Part shown: in pieces, positions 41,372-49,887 of the stretch
Numbering within the stretch: the first letter of the stretch is position 1
How the letters are laid out: every line of letters starts with the position of its first letter
Assembly (NCBI RefSeq): GCF_002262885.1
Contig: NZ_NKYF01000005.1
Coordinates: forward strand, 124,001-188,000
Length of the DNA: 64,000 nucleotides
Source: Pseudonocardia sp. MH-G8
GTDB taxonomy: Bacteria > Actinomycetota > Actinomycetes > Mycobacteriales > Pseudonocardiaceae
Direction: 5' to 3'
The notes under the pieces: generated by a model
Database searches by the model: none
The model's input: the letters and a program-made list of their open reading frames with translations, nothing else
Told to the model about the DNA's origin: nothing
Program-made: the position numbers and the translations under genes

Positions 41372-42682
41372 GTGACAACGGCTCCGGCCGACATACCCGT
41401 GAGCGGGACCACTTCCACCACCGATCTCACCCCTGCCGGACGCCGCACCCGCACCTTCGGCGCGCTGCGCGTCCGCAACTTCCGCATCTACCTCAGCGCG
41501 CACGCCGTGGCCAGCACGGGCACCTGGATGCAGAACATCGCGCTGGAGTGGCTGGTCCTCGAGCTCTCGGGGAGCCCCGTCGCCGTGGGGATCACCATGG
41601 CGTGCCAGTTCCTCCCGATGCTGCTGATCGGGATGTACGGCGGCATGATCGCCGACCGCTACCCCAAGCGCATGATCCTGATGGTCACCCAGACCGTCAA
41701 CGGCCTGCTCGCCGCCTCCCTCGCCGTCCTGACGATCAGCGGGAACGTCCGCGTCGAGCACGTCTACGGGTTCGCGCTCGTCGTCGGCCTGGTGTTCGTC
41801 GTCGACAACCCCACGCGCCAGGTGTTCGTCAACGAGGTGGTCTCGGCGCGCTACGTGCGCAACGCGATCGCGCTCAACGCGGCGGTCTTCCAGACCACGC
41901 GGCTGGTGGGGCCGGCCGTGGCCGCCGTTCTGATCAGCACGGTGGGCACCGGCTGGGCGTTCGCGGCGAACGCGGTGTCCTACCTCGCCCCGCTGGTCGG
42001 GCTGATGATCATCCGCACCGCCGAGTTGCTGCCGAGCCCGCCACTGGCGCGAGCGCCGGGCCAGCTGCGTTCGGCATTGCGCTACGTGGCCGACCGCCCG
42101 CACGTGGCCTGGACGATCGTGCTGGTGGGTGTCGTCGGCACCTTCGGCCTGAAGTTCCCGGTGGTGCTCACGGCGATGGCGTCGGAGACCTTCGGGGGGA
42201 CGACCGACGGCGGCGCCCAGTTGTACGGCCTGTTCAACGTCGCGCTCGCCGTCGGCTCGATCGCCGGTGCCCTGTTCGCGGGGGCGCGCACCCACACCCG
42301 GCTGCGCACGATCGTGCTGGCCGGGGCCGCGTTCGGCGTGGCGCAGGTGGCGGCGGCGCTGGCGCCGGGGCTCGGGACGTTCCTCGCGGCGCTGGTCGCG
42401 ATGGGCGCGGTGAACCTGGCCTTCCAGGCCATGGCGAACTCGTCGGTGCAGTCGTGGGTGGACCCGGAGGTCCGCGGCCGGGTCATGGGCCTCTACATGC
42501 TGGCGTTCGTCGGGGGCACGCCGCTGGGCGGCCCGATGATCGGGTGGATCACCGGCGCGTTCGGCGCCCGCGTCGGCATGGCCGTGTGCGGGCTGCTCCC
42601 GCTGCTGGCGGCGGTGGTCGTGGCGGTGGTGCTCGCCCGGCAGGCGCGAATGCTGCAGCCCGCCGCCGCTGCCACCCGCTGA
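41372..42682 (+). CDS. MFS transporter (EntS-like MFS_3)
   Basis: A 436-aa exporter with 12 helices. ASTGTWMQNIALEWLVLELS is TM1-region MFS_3 sequence, and GGMIADRYPKRMILM is motif A. VDNPTRQVFVNEVVSARYVR in the middle and VRGRVMGLYMLAFVGGTPLG in the second half are hallmarks of the enterobactin-exporter EntS type. GTG 41372 gives VTTAPADIPV. It is divergent from the LysR gene and probably regulated by it. It ends 2 bp before a long palindrome shared with the esterase gene. Confidence 0.9.
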   Translation: MTTAPADIPVSGTTSTTDLTPAGRRTRTFGALRVRNFRIYLSAHAVASTGTWMQNIALEWLVLELSGSPVAVGITMACQFLPMLLIGMYGGMIADRYPKRMILMVTQTVNGLLAASLAVLTISGNVRVEHVYGFALVVGLVFVVDNPTRQVFVNEVVSARYVRNAIALNAAVFQTTRLVGPAVAAVLISTVGTGWAFAANAVSYLAPLVGLMIIRTAELLPSPPLARAPGQLRSALRYVADRPHVAWTIVLVGVVGTFGLKFPVVLTAMASETFGGTTDGGAQLYGLFNVALAVGSIAGALFAGARTHTRLRTIVLAGAAFGVAQVAAALAPGLGTFLAALVAMGAVNLAFQAMANSSVQSWVDPEVRGRVMGLYMLAFVGGTPLGGPMIGWITGAFGARVGMAVCGLLPLLAAVVVAVVLARQARMLQPAAAATR

Positions 42683-42683
42683 G

Positions 42684-42733
42684 CGGCCGTGAGTGGATAC
42701 GAGTGCCCCAGCACCCGTATCCACTCACGGCCG
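42684..42733. repeat. Long palindrome, family R3, first copy
   Basis: A near-perfect 23-bp inverted repeat: CGGCCGTGAGTGGATACGAG(TGC) at 42684-42706 and its complement at 42711-42733 with one mismatch, loop CCCA. The esterase stop codon lies inside the right arm. A copy in reversed orientation is at 49837-49884. Confidence 0.88.
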
Positions 42734-43708
42734 GGTGCGTCCCAGTAGCTCGTCGAGCCAGCGGATCTGGGCCTGGCGCTGGTAGGACTCGCCGCCCTCG
42801 TGGTCGTTGAAGCGGTAGACCTCGACGTTTTTGCGCGTCGCGGCGTAGTGGTTGAACGCGGCGTACACGGTGGACGGGGGGCAGACCAGGTCCATCAGCG
42901 CCACCGAGAACAGGGCCGGGGCGGTGGCGCGCTTGGCGAAATTGACGGCGTCGACATAGGAGAGCGTGTGCAGCACGTCGTCGGCGCGGGGCCGGTGCAC
43001 CGCCAGGTAGCGGGTGATCTCGACGAACGGGTCCTTGTCGCAGATGTCCAGCGCGCGGGCGAAGTGGCAGAGGAACGGCACGTCCGGCATGACCGCGACG
43101 AGGTCGGGCACCAGCCCGGCCACGGCGAGGGTGATCCCGCCGCCCTGGCTGACCCCTTGCACCGCCACCTGCGCGGGATCGACGCCGGGCAGCGTGCGCA
43201 CCGCCTCGACCGCGCGCACGGCGTCGGTGAAGACGCGGCGGTAGAAGTAGGTCTCGGGGTGCTCGATGCCCCGGGTCATGAAGCCCGGGGCGCTCGGGCC
43301 GGAGCCGTGCGGGTCGCCCGTGCGACCACCGGCGCCCCAGCGCGCGCCCTGGCCGCGGGTGTCGACGAGCAGGTGTGCGTAGCCCGCGCTCGCCCATCGC
43401 AGCGACTCGCCGGGCAGGTCCCGGCCGCCGTTGTAGCCGATGAACTCGACGACGGCGGGGAGCGGGGCCACCGCGGTGCGGGGCACGGTGAACCAGGCCC
43501 CGATGCGGTCGCCGCCGAACCCGCGGAAGCTCACGTCCCGCACGGCGACGGTGCGGTAGGGCGTGTCCACCTCCCGGGCCTCGACGTCCAGGTCGTGCGT
43601 GCGGGCCTCGGCGAGCGTCCGGCTCCAGAAGTCGTCGAAGTCCACGGGCTCGCGGACCGAGGGCCGATAGCGGACGAGCTCATCGAGGGACAGATCGGAG
43701 AGGGCCAC
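42725..43708 (-). CDS. Acetylxylan esterase/cephalosporin-C deacetylase-family hydrolase (AXE1)
   Basis: A 327-aa alpha/beta hydrolase. The catalytic triad is visible as Ser in AVQGVSQGGGITLA, Asp in ALMDLVCPPST and His in FNDHEGGESY. LLVDTRGQGARWGAGGRTGD and YRRVFTDAVRAVEAVRTLPG are typical of AXE1. GTG 43708 (VALSDLSLDELV) has AGGAG about 5 nt upstream. The enzyme removes acetyl groups from xylo-oligosaccharides or similar esters; it lacks a signal peptide, so it acts in the cytoplasm. The R2 palindrome follows its start side and R3 its stop side. Confidence 0.92.
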   Translation of the reverse strand: MALSDLSLDELVRYRPSVREPVDFDDFWSRTLAEARTHDLDVEAREVDTPYRTVAVRDVSFRGFGGDRIGAWFTVPRTAVAPLPAVVEFIGYNGGRDLPGESLRWASAGYAHLLVDTRGQGARWGAGGRTGDPHGSGPSAPGFMTRGIEHPETYFYRRVFTDAVRAVEAVRTLPGVDPAQVAVQGVSQGGGITLAVAGLVPDLVAVMPDVPFLCHFARALDICDKDPFVEITRYLAVHRPRADDVLHTLSYVDAVNFAKRATAPALFSVALMDLVCPPSTVYAAFNHYAATRKNVEVYRFNDHEGGESYQRQAQIRWLDELLGRTRP

Positions 43709-43740
43709 GGTTCTCCTGCGATTGGGGGGAACAGGACAAA

Positions 43741-43805
43741 CCGCACTTTGGCGCCTTACTGCTGTTTTGAGCGCCCGAGAACAGCAGTAAGGCTCCAAGG
43801 TGCGG
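43741..43805. repeat. Long palindrome, family R2, second copy
   Basis: CCGCACTTTGGCGCCTTACT(GCTGTT) from 43741-43766 pairs with 43780-43805 with two mismatches over 26 bp and a 13-nt loop. It lies between the esterase start and the STAS stop, on the minus strand for both, so it can end the STAS transcript. The outer 20 bp match the palindrome at 39138-39201. Confidence 0.85.
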
Positions 43806-43823
43806 GGGGTCGGGAGGCGCGTT

Positions 43824-44258
43824 TCAGAGGTCGTTCAGGGCCGTCGTCAGGTCGGGGTGCAGCGGGAGGATCTGTTGCAGGTTCATCGTCTCCCACGGGC
43901 GGATCACCGCGGTGTTGTCCGGCGGGGCCACCAGGCGCAGCGGCGGCAGCGGCTGCGGTGCCTCGGTGCGGTAGCCCTCGGAACCCCCGGGTGCGGCGGT
44001 GCGCGTGGCGAGCTCTGCGAGGGTTCCCAGTCCCGACGAGCCGAGGAAGCTCACGCCCGTCAGGTCCACGACCACGCCGGCGAGGTCCGGCCACCGCAGC
44101 GTGTCGTCGACGGCCGTCATCAGCTCGCGAGCGGTGTGCAGGTCCAGCTCGCCGGTCACCGTCACCACCGCCGCCGAGCCGACGCGCGTGGTCGCCAGCG
44201 CCATGAGGTCGCCCGGCTCGTCCGGTGTCGCCGGCCTGCCGCGCTCGTCGTCGCTCAT
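43824..44258 (-). CDS. STAS-domain anti-sigma factor antagonist
   Basis: A 144-aa STAS-domain protein. AAVVTVTGELDLHTARELMT and GVVVDLTGVSFLGSSGLGTL contain the conserved phosphorylatable Ser in the FLGSSGL motif. The final ~25 residues (RLVAPPDNTAVIRPWETMNL) complete the fold. A partner anti-sigma kinase would phosphorylate it and control a stress-type sigma factor; none is encoded here, so the partner is unlinked. Terminator palindrome R2 follows its stop. Confidence 0.9.
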   Translation of the reverse strand: MSDDERGRPATPDEPGDLMALATTRVGSAAVVTVTGELDLHTARELMTAVDDTLRWPDLAGVVVDLTGVSFLGSSGLGTLAELATRTAAPGGSEGYRTEAPQPLPPLRLVAPPDNTAVIRPWETMNLQQILPLHPDLTTALNDL

Positions 44259-44412
44259 CGCAGCACCGTAACCGCCGCGGCACGCCTGTCGCGACGCAGT
44301 CTGCGGCGGACGCCCGACTACTGCCGGTGAGCGGCGCGCCCGCCGGTAACCCGTCCGGGCGGCCTCTGTCCCGAGCCGTGTACTGCAGGGGTCGATCGGG
44401 GTAGCCGATCAC

Positions 44413-44631
44413 GTGTGGATCTCGCTCGCCGTACCCCTCGCGGTCCTGTTGGCCGCGGTGCTCCTGCAGAGGCTGGAGGCCGCGCTGTTCAATACGCCCG
44501 AGGCCGACGAGCATCCGAGCGAGACTCCCGTCCCGCCGCTGGCTCTGGTGTCCCCGCACCCTGAACGGCCTGCGCCGCGACCGTCGCCGCGCCCACCGCC
44601 TCACTCGTCGACGGCGCGCGCCACGGCCTGA
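44413..44631 (+). CDS. Putative small membrane protein
   Basis: A 72-aa protein starting GTG. The first 25 residues (WISLAVPLAVLLAAVLLQRL) form one hydrophobic segment, followed by ALFNTPEADEHPSET and a Pro-rich tail. Its N-terminal part looks like genuine membrane-anchor sequence, but the tail runs antisense into the end of the DoxX gene (44489-44631). One of the two genes may be shorter than drawn. No family is recognised. Confidence 0.4.
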   Translation: MWISLAVPLAVLLAAVLLQRLEAALFNTPEADEHPSETPVPPLALVSPHPERPAPRPSPRPPPHSSTARATA

Positions 44632-45091
44632 ACCCGGGCTGATCACCTCCGGCGCGCCGCGTGCGCGCGTGGTGCGCCACGACGGCGACCGTCGCGGCGA
44701 GGAACACCAGTTGCATGGCGGTGCGCGGTAGCAGCGGTGTGCTCGTGCCCGCGAGCGCGGCATGCACGTTCGCCGGGAACATCGCGACGAGCAGCGCGGC
44801 GAGCCCGCCTGCCGCCCACGGTGCCGTGCGGTGCCACAGCAGGCCGATCGCGCCGGCGAGTTCCAGCACACCGGTGATCGTCACCAGCAGGGCGGGTGCC
44901 GGCAGCGCCGGCGGCACCATCGCGATGAGCTCCTCCCGCTTCGCGACGAAGTGCACGACGCCGGTGAGCGTGAACATCGCCGCGAGCCCGCCCCGGACGG
45001 CCACGGGCCACGGGCGCAGGCGTTGCGCGCCCGCGGCCCCGGCGGCGAGGAGAACGGCGGTGACGGCGACGAGGGTGATGAGCGGTTCCAT
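44489..45091 (-). CDS. DoxX-like membrane protein
   Basis: A 200-aa protein with four hydrophobic segments (LITLVAVTAVLLAAGAAGAQ, GGLAAMFTLTGVVHFVAK, LLVTITGVLELAGAIGLLWH, AMQLVFLAATVAVVAHH) of the DoxX family. The ~40-residue C-terminal tail is hydrophilic and Ala/Pro-rich and overlaps an opposing frame, so the real stop is less certain. The ATG at 45091 follows GGGGTCC-type sequence. Two TTGnCAATGG repeats upstream look like a repressor site; DoxX genes are often controlled by HxlR- or MarR-type redox regulators. Confidence 0.8.
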   Translation of the reverse strand: MEPLITLVAVTAVLLAAGAAGAQRLRPWPVAVRGGLAAMFTLTGVVHFVAKREELIAMVPPALPAPALLVTITGVLELAGAIGLLWHRTAPWAAGGLAALLVAMFPANVHAALAGTSTPLLPRTAMQLVFLAATVAVVAHHARTRRAGGDQPGFRPWRAPSTSEAVGAATVAAQAVQGAGTPEPAAGRESRSDARRPRAY

Positions 45092-45109
45092 GGGGACCCC
45101 TTTCCAGTC

Positions 45110-45156
45110 TTGGCAATGGCAAGATGCCCGATCCGGGTACATCTTGTCAATGGAAA
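45110..45156. promoter_or_regulatory. Direct TTGnCAATGG repeats in the doxX promoter
   Basis: TTGGCAATGGCAA (45110-45122) and TTGTCAATGGAAA (45144-45156) are related 13-bp elements 34 bp apart, both roughly palindromic. They sit inside a larger inverted arrangement: AGTCTT (45106-45111) and AAGACT (45155-45160), CAAGATG (45120-45126) and CATCTTG (45140-45146). The position, 19-69 bp before the DoxX ATG, fits a repressor site. Confidence 0.6.
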
Positions 45157-45171
45157 GACTGAGGGGGTCGC

Positions 45172-46629
45172 TCAGGCCAGCGAGCCTGCCCGCCGCCCGA
45201 ACACGGACCCCGCGGTCAGGCCGCTGCCACCGGGGTAGTTGCCGCTGAACAGGCCGCCCAGCATCTCGCCGCAGACGAACAGCCCCGGCAGCGGCGCGCC
45301 GTCGGCGTCGAGCACCCGGCCGGAGGTGTCGGCCCGCAGCCCGCCGAAGGTGAACGTGATGCCGCAGGTCACCGGGAAGGCGTAGTACGGCGCGGTCTCG
45401 AGCGGGATCGCCCAGTTGGACTTCGGCGGGTCGACGTCGGCGGCCCGCCCGTCCTTGACGGCCAGGTCGAGCGGGACGTCGCGCCGGACGGCCGCGTTGA
45501 ACTCCTCCACGGTGCGGGTGAGTGCCCCCGCGTCCACGCCGATGCCGGCTGCCACCTCGGCGAGCGTCGCGCCGGTGACGACCGACGCGCCGGGCATGTC
45601 GTACTCCTCGACGCGCAGCTGCGGGCGGGTGGTGGCATCGAAGAGCTGGAAGGCGACGCCGTCGGGCTGGGCGAGGATGCGGGCGCCGTACTTGGCGTAG
45701 GTGTAGTTGCGGAAGTCCGAGCCCTCGTCGAGGAACCGCTCCCCGCGGCTGTTGACCACGATGCCGAGCGGGTAGCCGCTGCGCGTCAGCTGGTTGGTCA
45801 GCTCGCGGTCACCCTCGTTTCCGGGGAACCAGGCGTCCCAGGCCACGCTGTGGCACGTGCTCCAGTCGCCGTGCGGCACGGCGCCCGCGGCGAGGGCGGC
45901 GGTGAGCATGTCGCCGGTGTTGAGCGGGGTTCCGCGGACCTTCGCGCGCTGCCACCCCTCGCCGAGGTGGCGGCGGCGCAGGTCGGCGTCGGCCTCGAAG
46001 CCGCCGGCCGCGAGCACCACCGACTCGGCGCGGACCGTGCCCGTCCGGCCTGCGGAGTCCTCCCAGGTGACGCCCGGCCCGTCGGGCAGCAGGTCGAGCG
46101 CCCGCGTGCTGTAGCGGATCTCGACGCCGGCCTTCTGCGCGGCCTCGGTGTGCTGCTCGACCAGCCCTTTGCCGCCGCCGGTGCTGCCGACGGCGAGCCC
46201 GCCCCAGAACACCTGCCGGCCCTGCGCGTCGGGGTAGGCCTGGCGCTCGTACATGAGCCGGTAGCGCAGCCCCTTGCCGTGCAGCCAGCGCAGCGTGTCC
46301 TGGCTCTGCGCCACCAGCACCTCGGTGAGCTCCGGGTCGTTGCGCCCCTCGGTCACCTTCGCCATGTCGGCGAGGAACGCCGCGCGGGGGTAGGGCGGCA
46401 GTACGGTGACCGCATGCCGGTCGTCGGGGTCCAGCAGGTCGGCCACATCGTCGAGCCCGTCGTGCGCGATCCGCACCGCGCCCGCGGTGAAATAGCTGTT
46501 GCCGCCCGCCAGCTCAGGGTCGCCCTTCTCCAGCAGCAGCACCCGCCGTCCGCGTTCGGCCGCCGCGTGGGCAGCGCTGAACCCGGCGTTGCCGCCGCCG
46601 ATGACGACGACGTCGGTCTCTTCGTGCAT
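45172..46629 (-). CDS. tcuA: Tricarballylate dehydrogenase-like FAD protein
   Basis: A 485-aa FAD-dependent dehydrogenase of the succinate dehydrogenase/fumarate reductase flavoprotein family. It opens DVVVIGGGNAGFSAAHAAAE (FAD motif), has LAGGNSYFTAGAVRIAHDGL, and ends GLFVCGEMLGGLFSGNYPGG with the flavin-binding C-terminal motif. The sequence and length resemble TcuA of Salmonella, which oxidises tricarballylate to cis-aconitate. Its divergent neighbour is a complete TctCBA transporter, supporting tricarboxylate use. No TcuB-like iron-sulphur partner is in the window. ATG 46629 has GGAGGGA 8 nt upstream. Confidence 0.82.
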   Translation of the reverse strand: MHEETDVVVIGGGNAGFSAAHAAAERGRRVLLLEKGDPELAGGNSYFTAGAVRIAHDGLDDVADLLDPDDRHAVTVLPPYPRAAFLADMAKVTEGRNDPELTEVLVAQSQDTLRWLHGKGLRYRLMYERQAYPDAQGRQVFWGGLAVGSTGGGKGLVEQHTEAAQKAGVEIRYSTRALDLLPDGPGVTWEDSAGRTGTVRAESVVLAAGGFEADADLRRRHLGEGWQRAKVRGTPLNTGDMLTAALAAGAVPHGDWSTCHSVAWDAWFPGNEGDRELTNQLTRSGYPLGIVVNSRGERFLDEGSDFRNYTYAKYGARILAQPDGVAFQLFDATTRPQLRVEEYDMPGASVVTGATLAEVAAGIGVDAGALTRTVEEFNAAVRRDVPLDLAVKDGRAADVDPPKSNWAIPLETAPYYAFPVTCGITFTFGGLRADTSGRVLDADGAPLPGLFVCGEMLGGLFSGNYPGGSGLTAGSVFGRRAGSLA

Positions 46630-46665
46630 CCCAGGTCCCTCCGCTTGTCTCCAACTGCACATCAC

Positions 46666-46673
46666 TGTATACA
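46666..46673. promoter_or_regulatory. TGTATACA palindrome between tcuA and tctC
   Basis: TGTATACA is a perfect 8-bp palindrome in the 85-bp divergent promoter region, within TTGTC (46645-46649) and GACAA (46680-46684) as outer arms. The core resembles GntR-family sites. No GntR or LysR gene is adjacent, so the regulator is unknown. Confidence 0.5.
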
Positions 46674-46714
46674 ACCGTCGACAATGCGGTCGGCGTGGCA
46701 GAGGAGGGCGGGCG

Positions 46715-47752
46715 ATGCAACCACCCGGCACGGCTGAGGAGCGCGGGCCCACGCCACGCGGCAGCCGGCGCAGTGGCGTCGTCGCGCTGGTGGCCGCGAT
46801 CGCCGCCACGGCGGCGGTCGTGCTCACCGCACCGGCCGACGAGCAGGGGTCCGCCGCGCAGGACGTGCTCGGGGAGGAGCAGCTGCGGATCATGGCGCCC
46901 GCCTCGCCCGGCGGCGGCTGGGACCAGACCTCCCGTGAGATGCAGGCCGCGCTGCGCGAGCTGGTCGGACGCACCGAGGTCTACAACGTCTCCGGCGCAG
47001 GCGGCACGATCGGCCTGAGCCAGTTCGTGCGGCGCACGGGCGACCCGTCGGAGCTGATGACAACCGGACTGATCATGATCGGGGCGGTCACCGCGAACGG
47101 CTCGCCGCACTCGCTCGACGAGACCACCCCGCTGGTCCGGCTCACCACGGACTACCAGGTGGTGGTCGTGGCGGCCGACTCGCCGCTCACCGACGTGCCC
47201 GGTCTGGTCGCGGCGATGCAGGCCGACATTGCAGGCGTCTCGATCGCCGGCGGTTCGGCAGGCGGCGCGGAGCAGATCATGGCCGGGTTGCTCGCGCAGG
47301 CGGTCGGCGCCGATCCGGCCCAGGTCAGCTACGTCGCGCACTCCGGCGGCGGCGAAGCGCTCACCACCGTGTTGTCCGGCCGCTCGACCATCGGGATCTT
47401 CGGGCTCTCGGAGATCCAGCCGCAGATCGAGGCCGGCACCGTGCGGGCGATCGCGGTCTCGAGCGCGGAGCGGCTGCCCGCGCTGCCGGACGTGCCCACG
47501 CTGCCCGAGGCGGGCCTGGACGTGGTGGTGGAGAACTGGCGCGGCGTCGTCGCCCCGGCCGGCATCTCCGACGCGCAGGAGCAGGCGCTCGAGGACCTGC
47601 TCGTCCAGATGGCGCGCACCGAGTCCTGGCGCGACGCGCTCGCGCGCCGCGGCTGGGGTGACGCGCTGCTGGCCGGGCCGGAGTTCGAGGAGTTCGTGCG
47701 GTCCGAGCAGGACCGCGTGTCGCGGGTGCTCGCCGAGATCGGACTGGGGTGA
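46715..47752 (+). CDS. tctC: Tripartite tricarboxylate transporter receptor (TctC/Bug)
   Basis: A 345-aa extracytoplasmic receptor. The N terminus has an Arg-rich start and a hydrophobic signal/anchor (SGVVALVAAIAATAAVVLTA) without a lipobox Cys. LRIMAPASPGGGWDQTSREM, SGAGGTIGLSQFVRRTGDPS and NWRGVVAPAGISDAQEQALE are Bug-family motifs. ATG 46715 follows GAGGAGG. It binds a carboxylate, probably tricarballylate or citrate-like, for the TctBA membrane pair; TctB starts 4 bp downstream. Confidence 0.9.
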   Translation: MQPPGTAEERGPTPRGSRRSGVVALVAAIAATAAVVLTAPADEQGSAAQDVLGEEQLRIMAPASPGGGWDQTSREMQAALRELVGRTEVYNVSGAGGTIGLSQFVRRTGDPSELMTTGLIMIGAVTANGSPHSLDETTPLVRLTTDYQVVVVAADSPLTDVPGLVAAMQADIAGVSIAGGSAGGAEQIMAGLLAQAVGADPAQVSYVAHSGGGEALTTVLSGRSTIGIFGLSEIQPQIEAGTVRAIAVSSAERLPALPDVPTLPEAGLDVVVENWRGVVAPAGISDAQEQALEDLLVQMARTESWRDALARRGWGDALLAGPEFEEFVRSEQDRVSRVLAEIGLG

Positions 47753-47756
47753 CCGG

Positions 47757-48263
47757 ATGACCGTCCAGGAACCGGTGCAGGAACCGGTACCGCCCGCCGT
47801 CGACCGCCACACGGTGCTCGCGACGGCCGCGTTCGGCGCGCTCCTGCTGCTGGCGGCCGTTCTCGTGATCGTCGACGCCGCGCGGTTGCCGGAGACCTCG
47901 GCGGTGGTCGGGCCCGCTGCCGTGCCGCTGCCGGTCGGGGTCGCCCTCGGTGTGGTCGGTGCCGGGCTGCTGGTCGACTCCCGCCGCAAGCTGGGCCGCG
48001 CCGAGGCGGGCCAGGCGTGGCAGCCCCGCGCCGCGCTGCGGGTGCTCGGGCTGGTCGCGGCGCTGGTCGCGTTCGCGCTGCTGCTGCCGGTGCTCGGGTA
48101 CGTCGTCACCGCCACCGCGCTGTTCGTGGCGGCCGCCCTGCTGCTGGACGCGCCGCGCGACTGGCGGGTGCTCGCCTGGGGCTGGGCGCTCGCGGCGGTG
48201 GTGTTCCTGGTCTTCGACCGGCTCATCGGGCTCACGCTCCCGACCGGTCCGTGGGGGTTCTGA
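47757..48263 (+). CDS. tctB: Tripartite tricarboxylate transporter small subunit TctB
   Basis: A 168-aa protein with four hydrophobic segments: [55 protein letters not shown] and [20 protein letters not shown]. It matches the TctB fold in size and order. The stop overlaps the tctA start by one base (TGATG), so the two membrane subunits are translated together. Confidence 0.88.
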   Translation: MTVQEPVQEPVPPAVDRHTVLATAAFGALLLLAAVLVIVDAARLPETSAVVGPAAVPLPVGVALGVVGAGLLVDSRRKLGRAEAGQAWQPRAALRVLGLVAALVAFALLLPVLGYVVTATALFVAAALLLDAPRDWRVLAWGWALAAVVFLVFDRLIGLTLPTGPWGF

Positions 48264-49765
48264 TGGAACAGCTCGGACTGCTCATGGAGGGTTTCGCCTC
48301 GGCGCTGACGCCGGGGCACCTGCTGTGGGCGCTGGTCGGGGTCACGATCGGCACCGCGGTCGGCGTGCTGCCCGGCATCGGGCCCGCGCTCACGGTGGCG
48401 CTGCTGCTGCCGATCACGTTCCGGCTGGAGCCCTCGAGCGCGCTGATCCTGTTCGCCGGCATCTACTACGGCGGCATGTACGGCGGTTCGACCACGTCGA
48501 TCCTGCTCAACACGCCGGGCGAGAGCGCCTCGATGATCTCGGCGCTGGAGGGCAACAAGATGGCCCGCGCGGGCCGAGCCGCCGCGGCGCTCGCCACCGC
48601 GGCCCTGGGCAGCTTCGTCGCCGGCACGATCGGCACGATCGCGCTCACGTTCCTCGCGCCCCTCGTCGCCGACTTCGCCACCGGGTTCGGCCCGCCGGAG
48701 TACGTCGCGCTGATGGCCGTGGCGTTCGTGACGGTGAGCGCACTGCTCGGACCGAACCTGCTGAAGGGGCTCGCGAGCCTGCTCGTCGGCGTGACGATCG
48801 GGTTGATCGGCATCGACGACCAGACCGGCCAGCCCCGGCTGACCTACGGCATCGACGCCCTGCTCGACGGCATCGACGTCGTCATCGTGGTGGTTGCCCT
48901 CTTCGCGCTCTCCGAGGCGTTCGGGCATCTGCTCACCGGCACCGGGCACGCGACCGTGCAGCCGCTGCGCGGACCCGCGGTGCTCTCCCGCGCGGACTTC
49001 CGCCGCTCGTGGCCTGCGTGGTTGCGCGGCACCGCGCTCGGCTTCCCGATCGGCAGCCTGCCCGCCGGCGGGGCCGAGGTGCCCACGTTCCTGTCCTACG
49101 CGGCGGAGAAGAAGCTCACGAAGCACCCCGAGGAGTTCGGGCACGGAGCGATCGAGGGCGTCGCCGGGCCCGAGTCGGCGAACAACGCGGCCGCCGCGGG
49201 CGTGCTGGTGCCGCTGCTGACGATCGGGCTGCCCACCTCGGCGACGGCGGCGGTGATCCTCACGGCGTTCCAGTCCTACGGGCTGCAGCCGGGCCCGCAG
49301 CTGTTCACCGAGTCCGGCCCGCTGGTCTGGACGCTCATCGCGAGCCTGTACGTCGGCAACGTGATGCTGCTGGTGCTCAACCTGCCGCTCGTGCGTGTCT
49401 GGGCGCGGTTGCTGCAGATCCCGGCCTACGGCATCTATGCGGGTGTGCTCGTGTTCGCCACGCTCGGCGCGTTCGCTGCAGGCGGCACGACGGTCGACCT
49501 GCTGGTGCTGTGCGGGCTGGGCCTGCTGGGCCTGCTGATGCGCACGGCTGCGGTGCCGGTGGCCCCGGCCGTGGTCGGGCTGATCCTCGGCCCGCTCGCC
49601 GAGCAGCAGTTGCGCCGCGCCCTCACCTTGTCCGAGGGCGACCCGGCGATCCTGGTGTCCTCGCCGATCACGGTGTTCCTGTGGCTCGTCGTGGCGCTGT
49701 CGTTGCTGATCCCGCTGCTGCTGCCGGTGGCCAAGCGCCGCCGGAGGGCTCTCACCCGGCCGTGA
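48263..49765 (+). CDS. tctA: Tripartite tricarboxylate transporter large subunit TctA
   Basis: A 500-aa permease. [20 protein letters not shown] and [20 protein letters not shown] are the highly conserved TctA segments, repeated in the second half as [20 protein letters not shown]. Twelve hydrophobic segments are expected. The order tctC-tctB-tctA and the one-base overlap show a complete secondary transporter. It ends in SER-rich repeats just beyond the stop (49766-49832). Confidence 0.94.
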   Translation: MEQLGLLMEGFASALTPGHLLWALVGVTIGTAVGVLPGIGPALTVALLLPITFRLEPSSALILFAGIYYGGMYGGSTTSILLNTPGESASMISALEGNKMARAGRAAAALATAALGSFVAGTIGTIALTFLAPLVADFATGFGPPEYVALMAVAFVTVSALLGPNLLKGLASLLVGVTIGLIGIDDQTGQPRLTYGIDALLDGIDVVIVVVALFALSEAFGHLLTGTGHATVQPLRGPAVLSRADFRRSWPAWLRGTALGFPIGSLPAGGAEVPTFLSYAAEKKLTKHPEEFGHGAIEGVAGPESANNAAAAGVLVPLLTIGLPTSATAAVILTAFQSYGLQPGPQLFTESGPLVWTLIASLYVGNVMLLVLNLPLVRVWARLLQIPAYGIYAGVLVFATLGAFAAGGTTVDLLVLCGLGLLGLLMRTAAVPVAPAVVGLILGPLAEQQLRRALTLSEGDPAILVSSPITVFLWLVVALSLLIPLLLPVAKRRRRALTRP

Positions 49766-49832
49766 GCGAGCGCAGCGAGCGAACCATGGACACAGCGTGG
49801 TCCGCGAAGCGGTCGACCGAGCGCAGCGAGGG
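49766..49832. repeat. GCGAGCGCAGCGAGC-type repeats after tctA
   Basis: GCGAGCGCAGCGAGCGA at 49766-49782 and GAGCGCAGCGAGGGA near 49818-49832 are quasi-palindromic copies of a repeat common in actinobacterial intergenic DNA. They lie between tctA and the R3 palindrome, and a related sequence appears in reverse near 51100-51125 in the MFS gene's N-terminal region. Confidence 0.6.
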
Positions 49833-49836
49833 AGGA

Positions 49837-49884
49837 CGGTGAGTGGATACGGGTGCGTCCAGCACTCGTATCCACTCACGGCCG
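49837..49884. repeat. Long palindrome, family R3, second copy
   Basis: Arms 49837-49856 and 49862-49884, sharing GTGAGTGGATAC-GRGTGC, with loop GTCCA-like 49857-49861. The right arm is the exact complement of the left arm of the copy at 42684-42706, 23 bp. It ends 3 bp before the MFS stop, between convergent tctA and MFS genes. Confidence 0.88.
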
Positions 49885-49887
49885 GCG

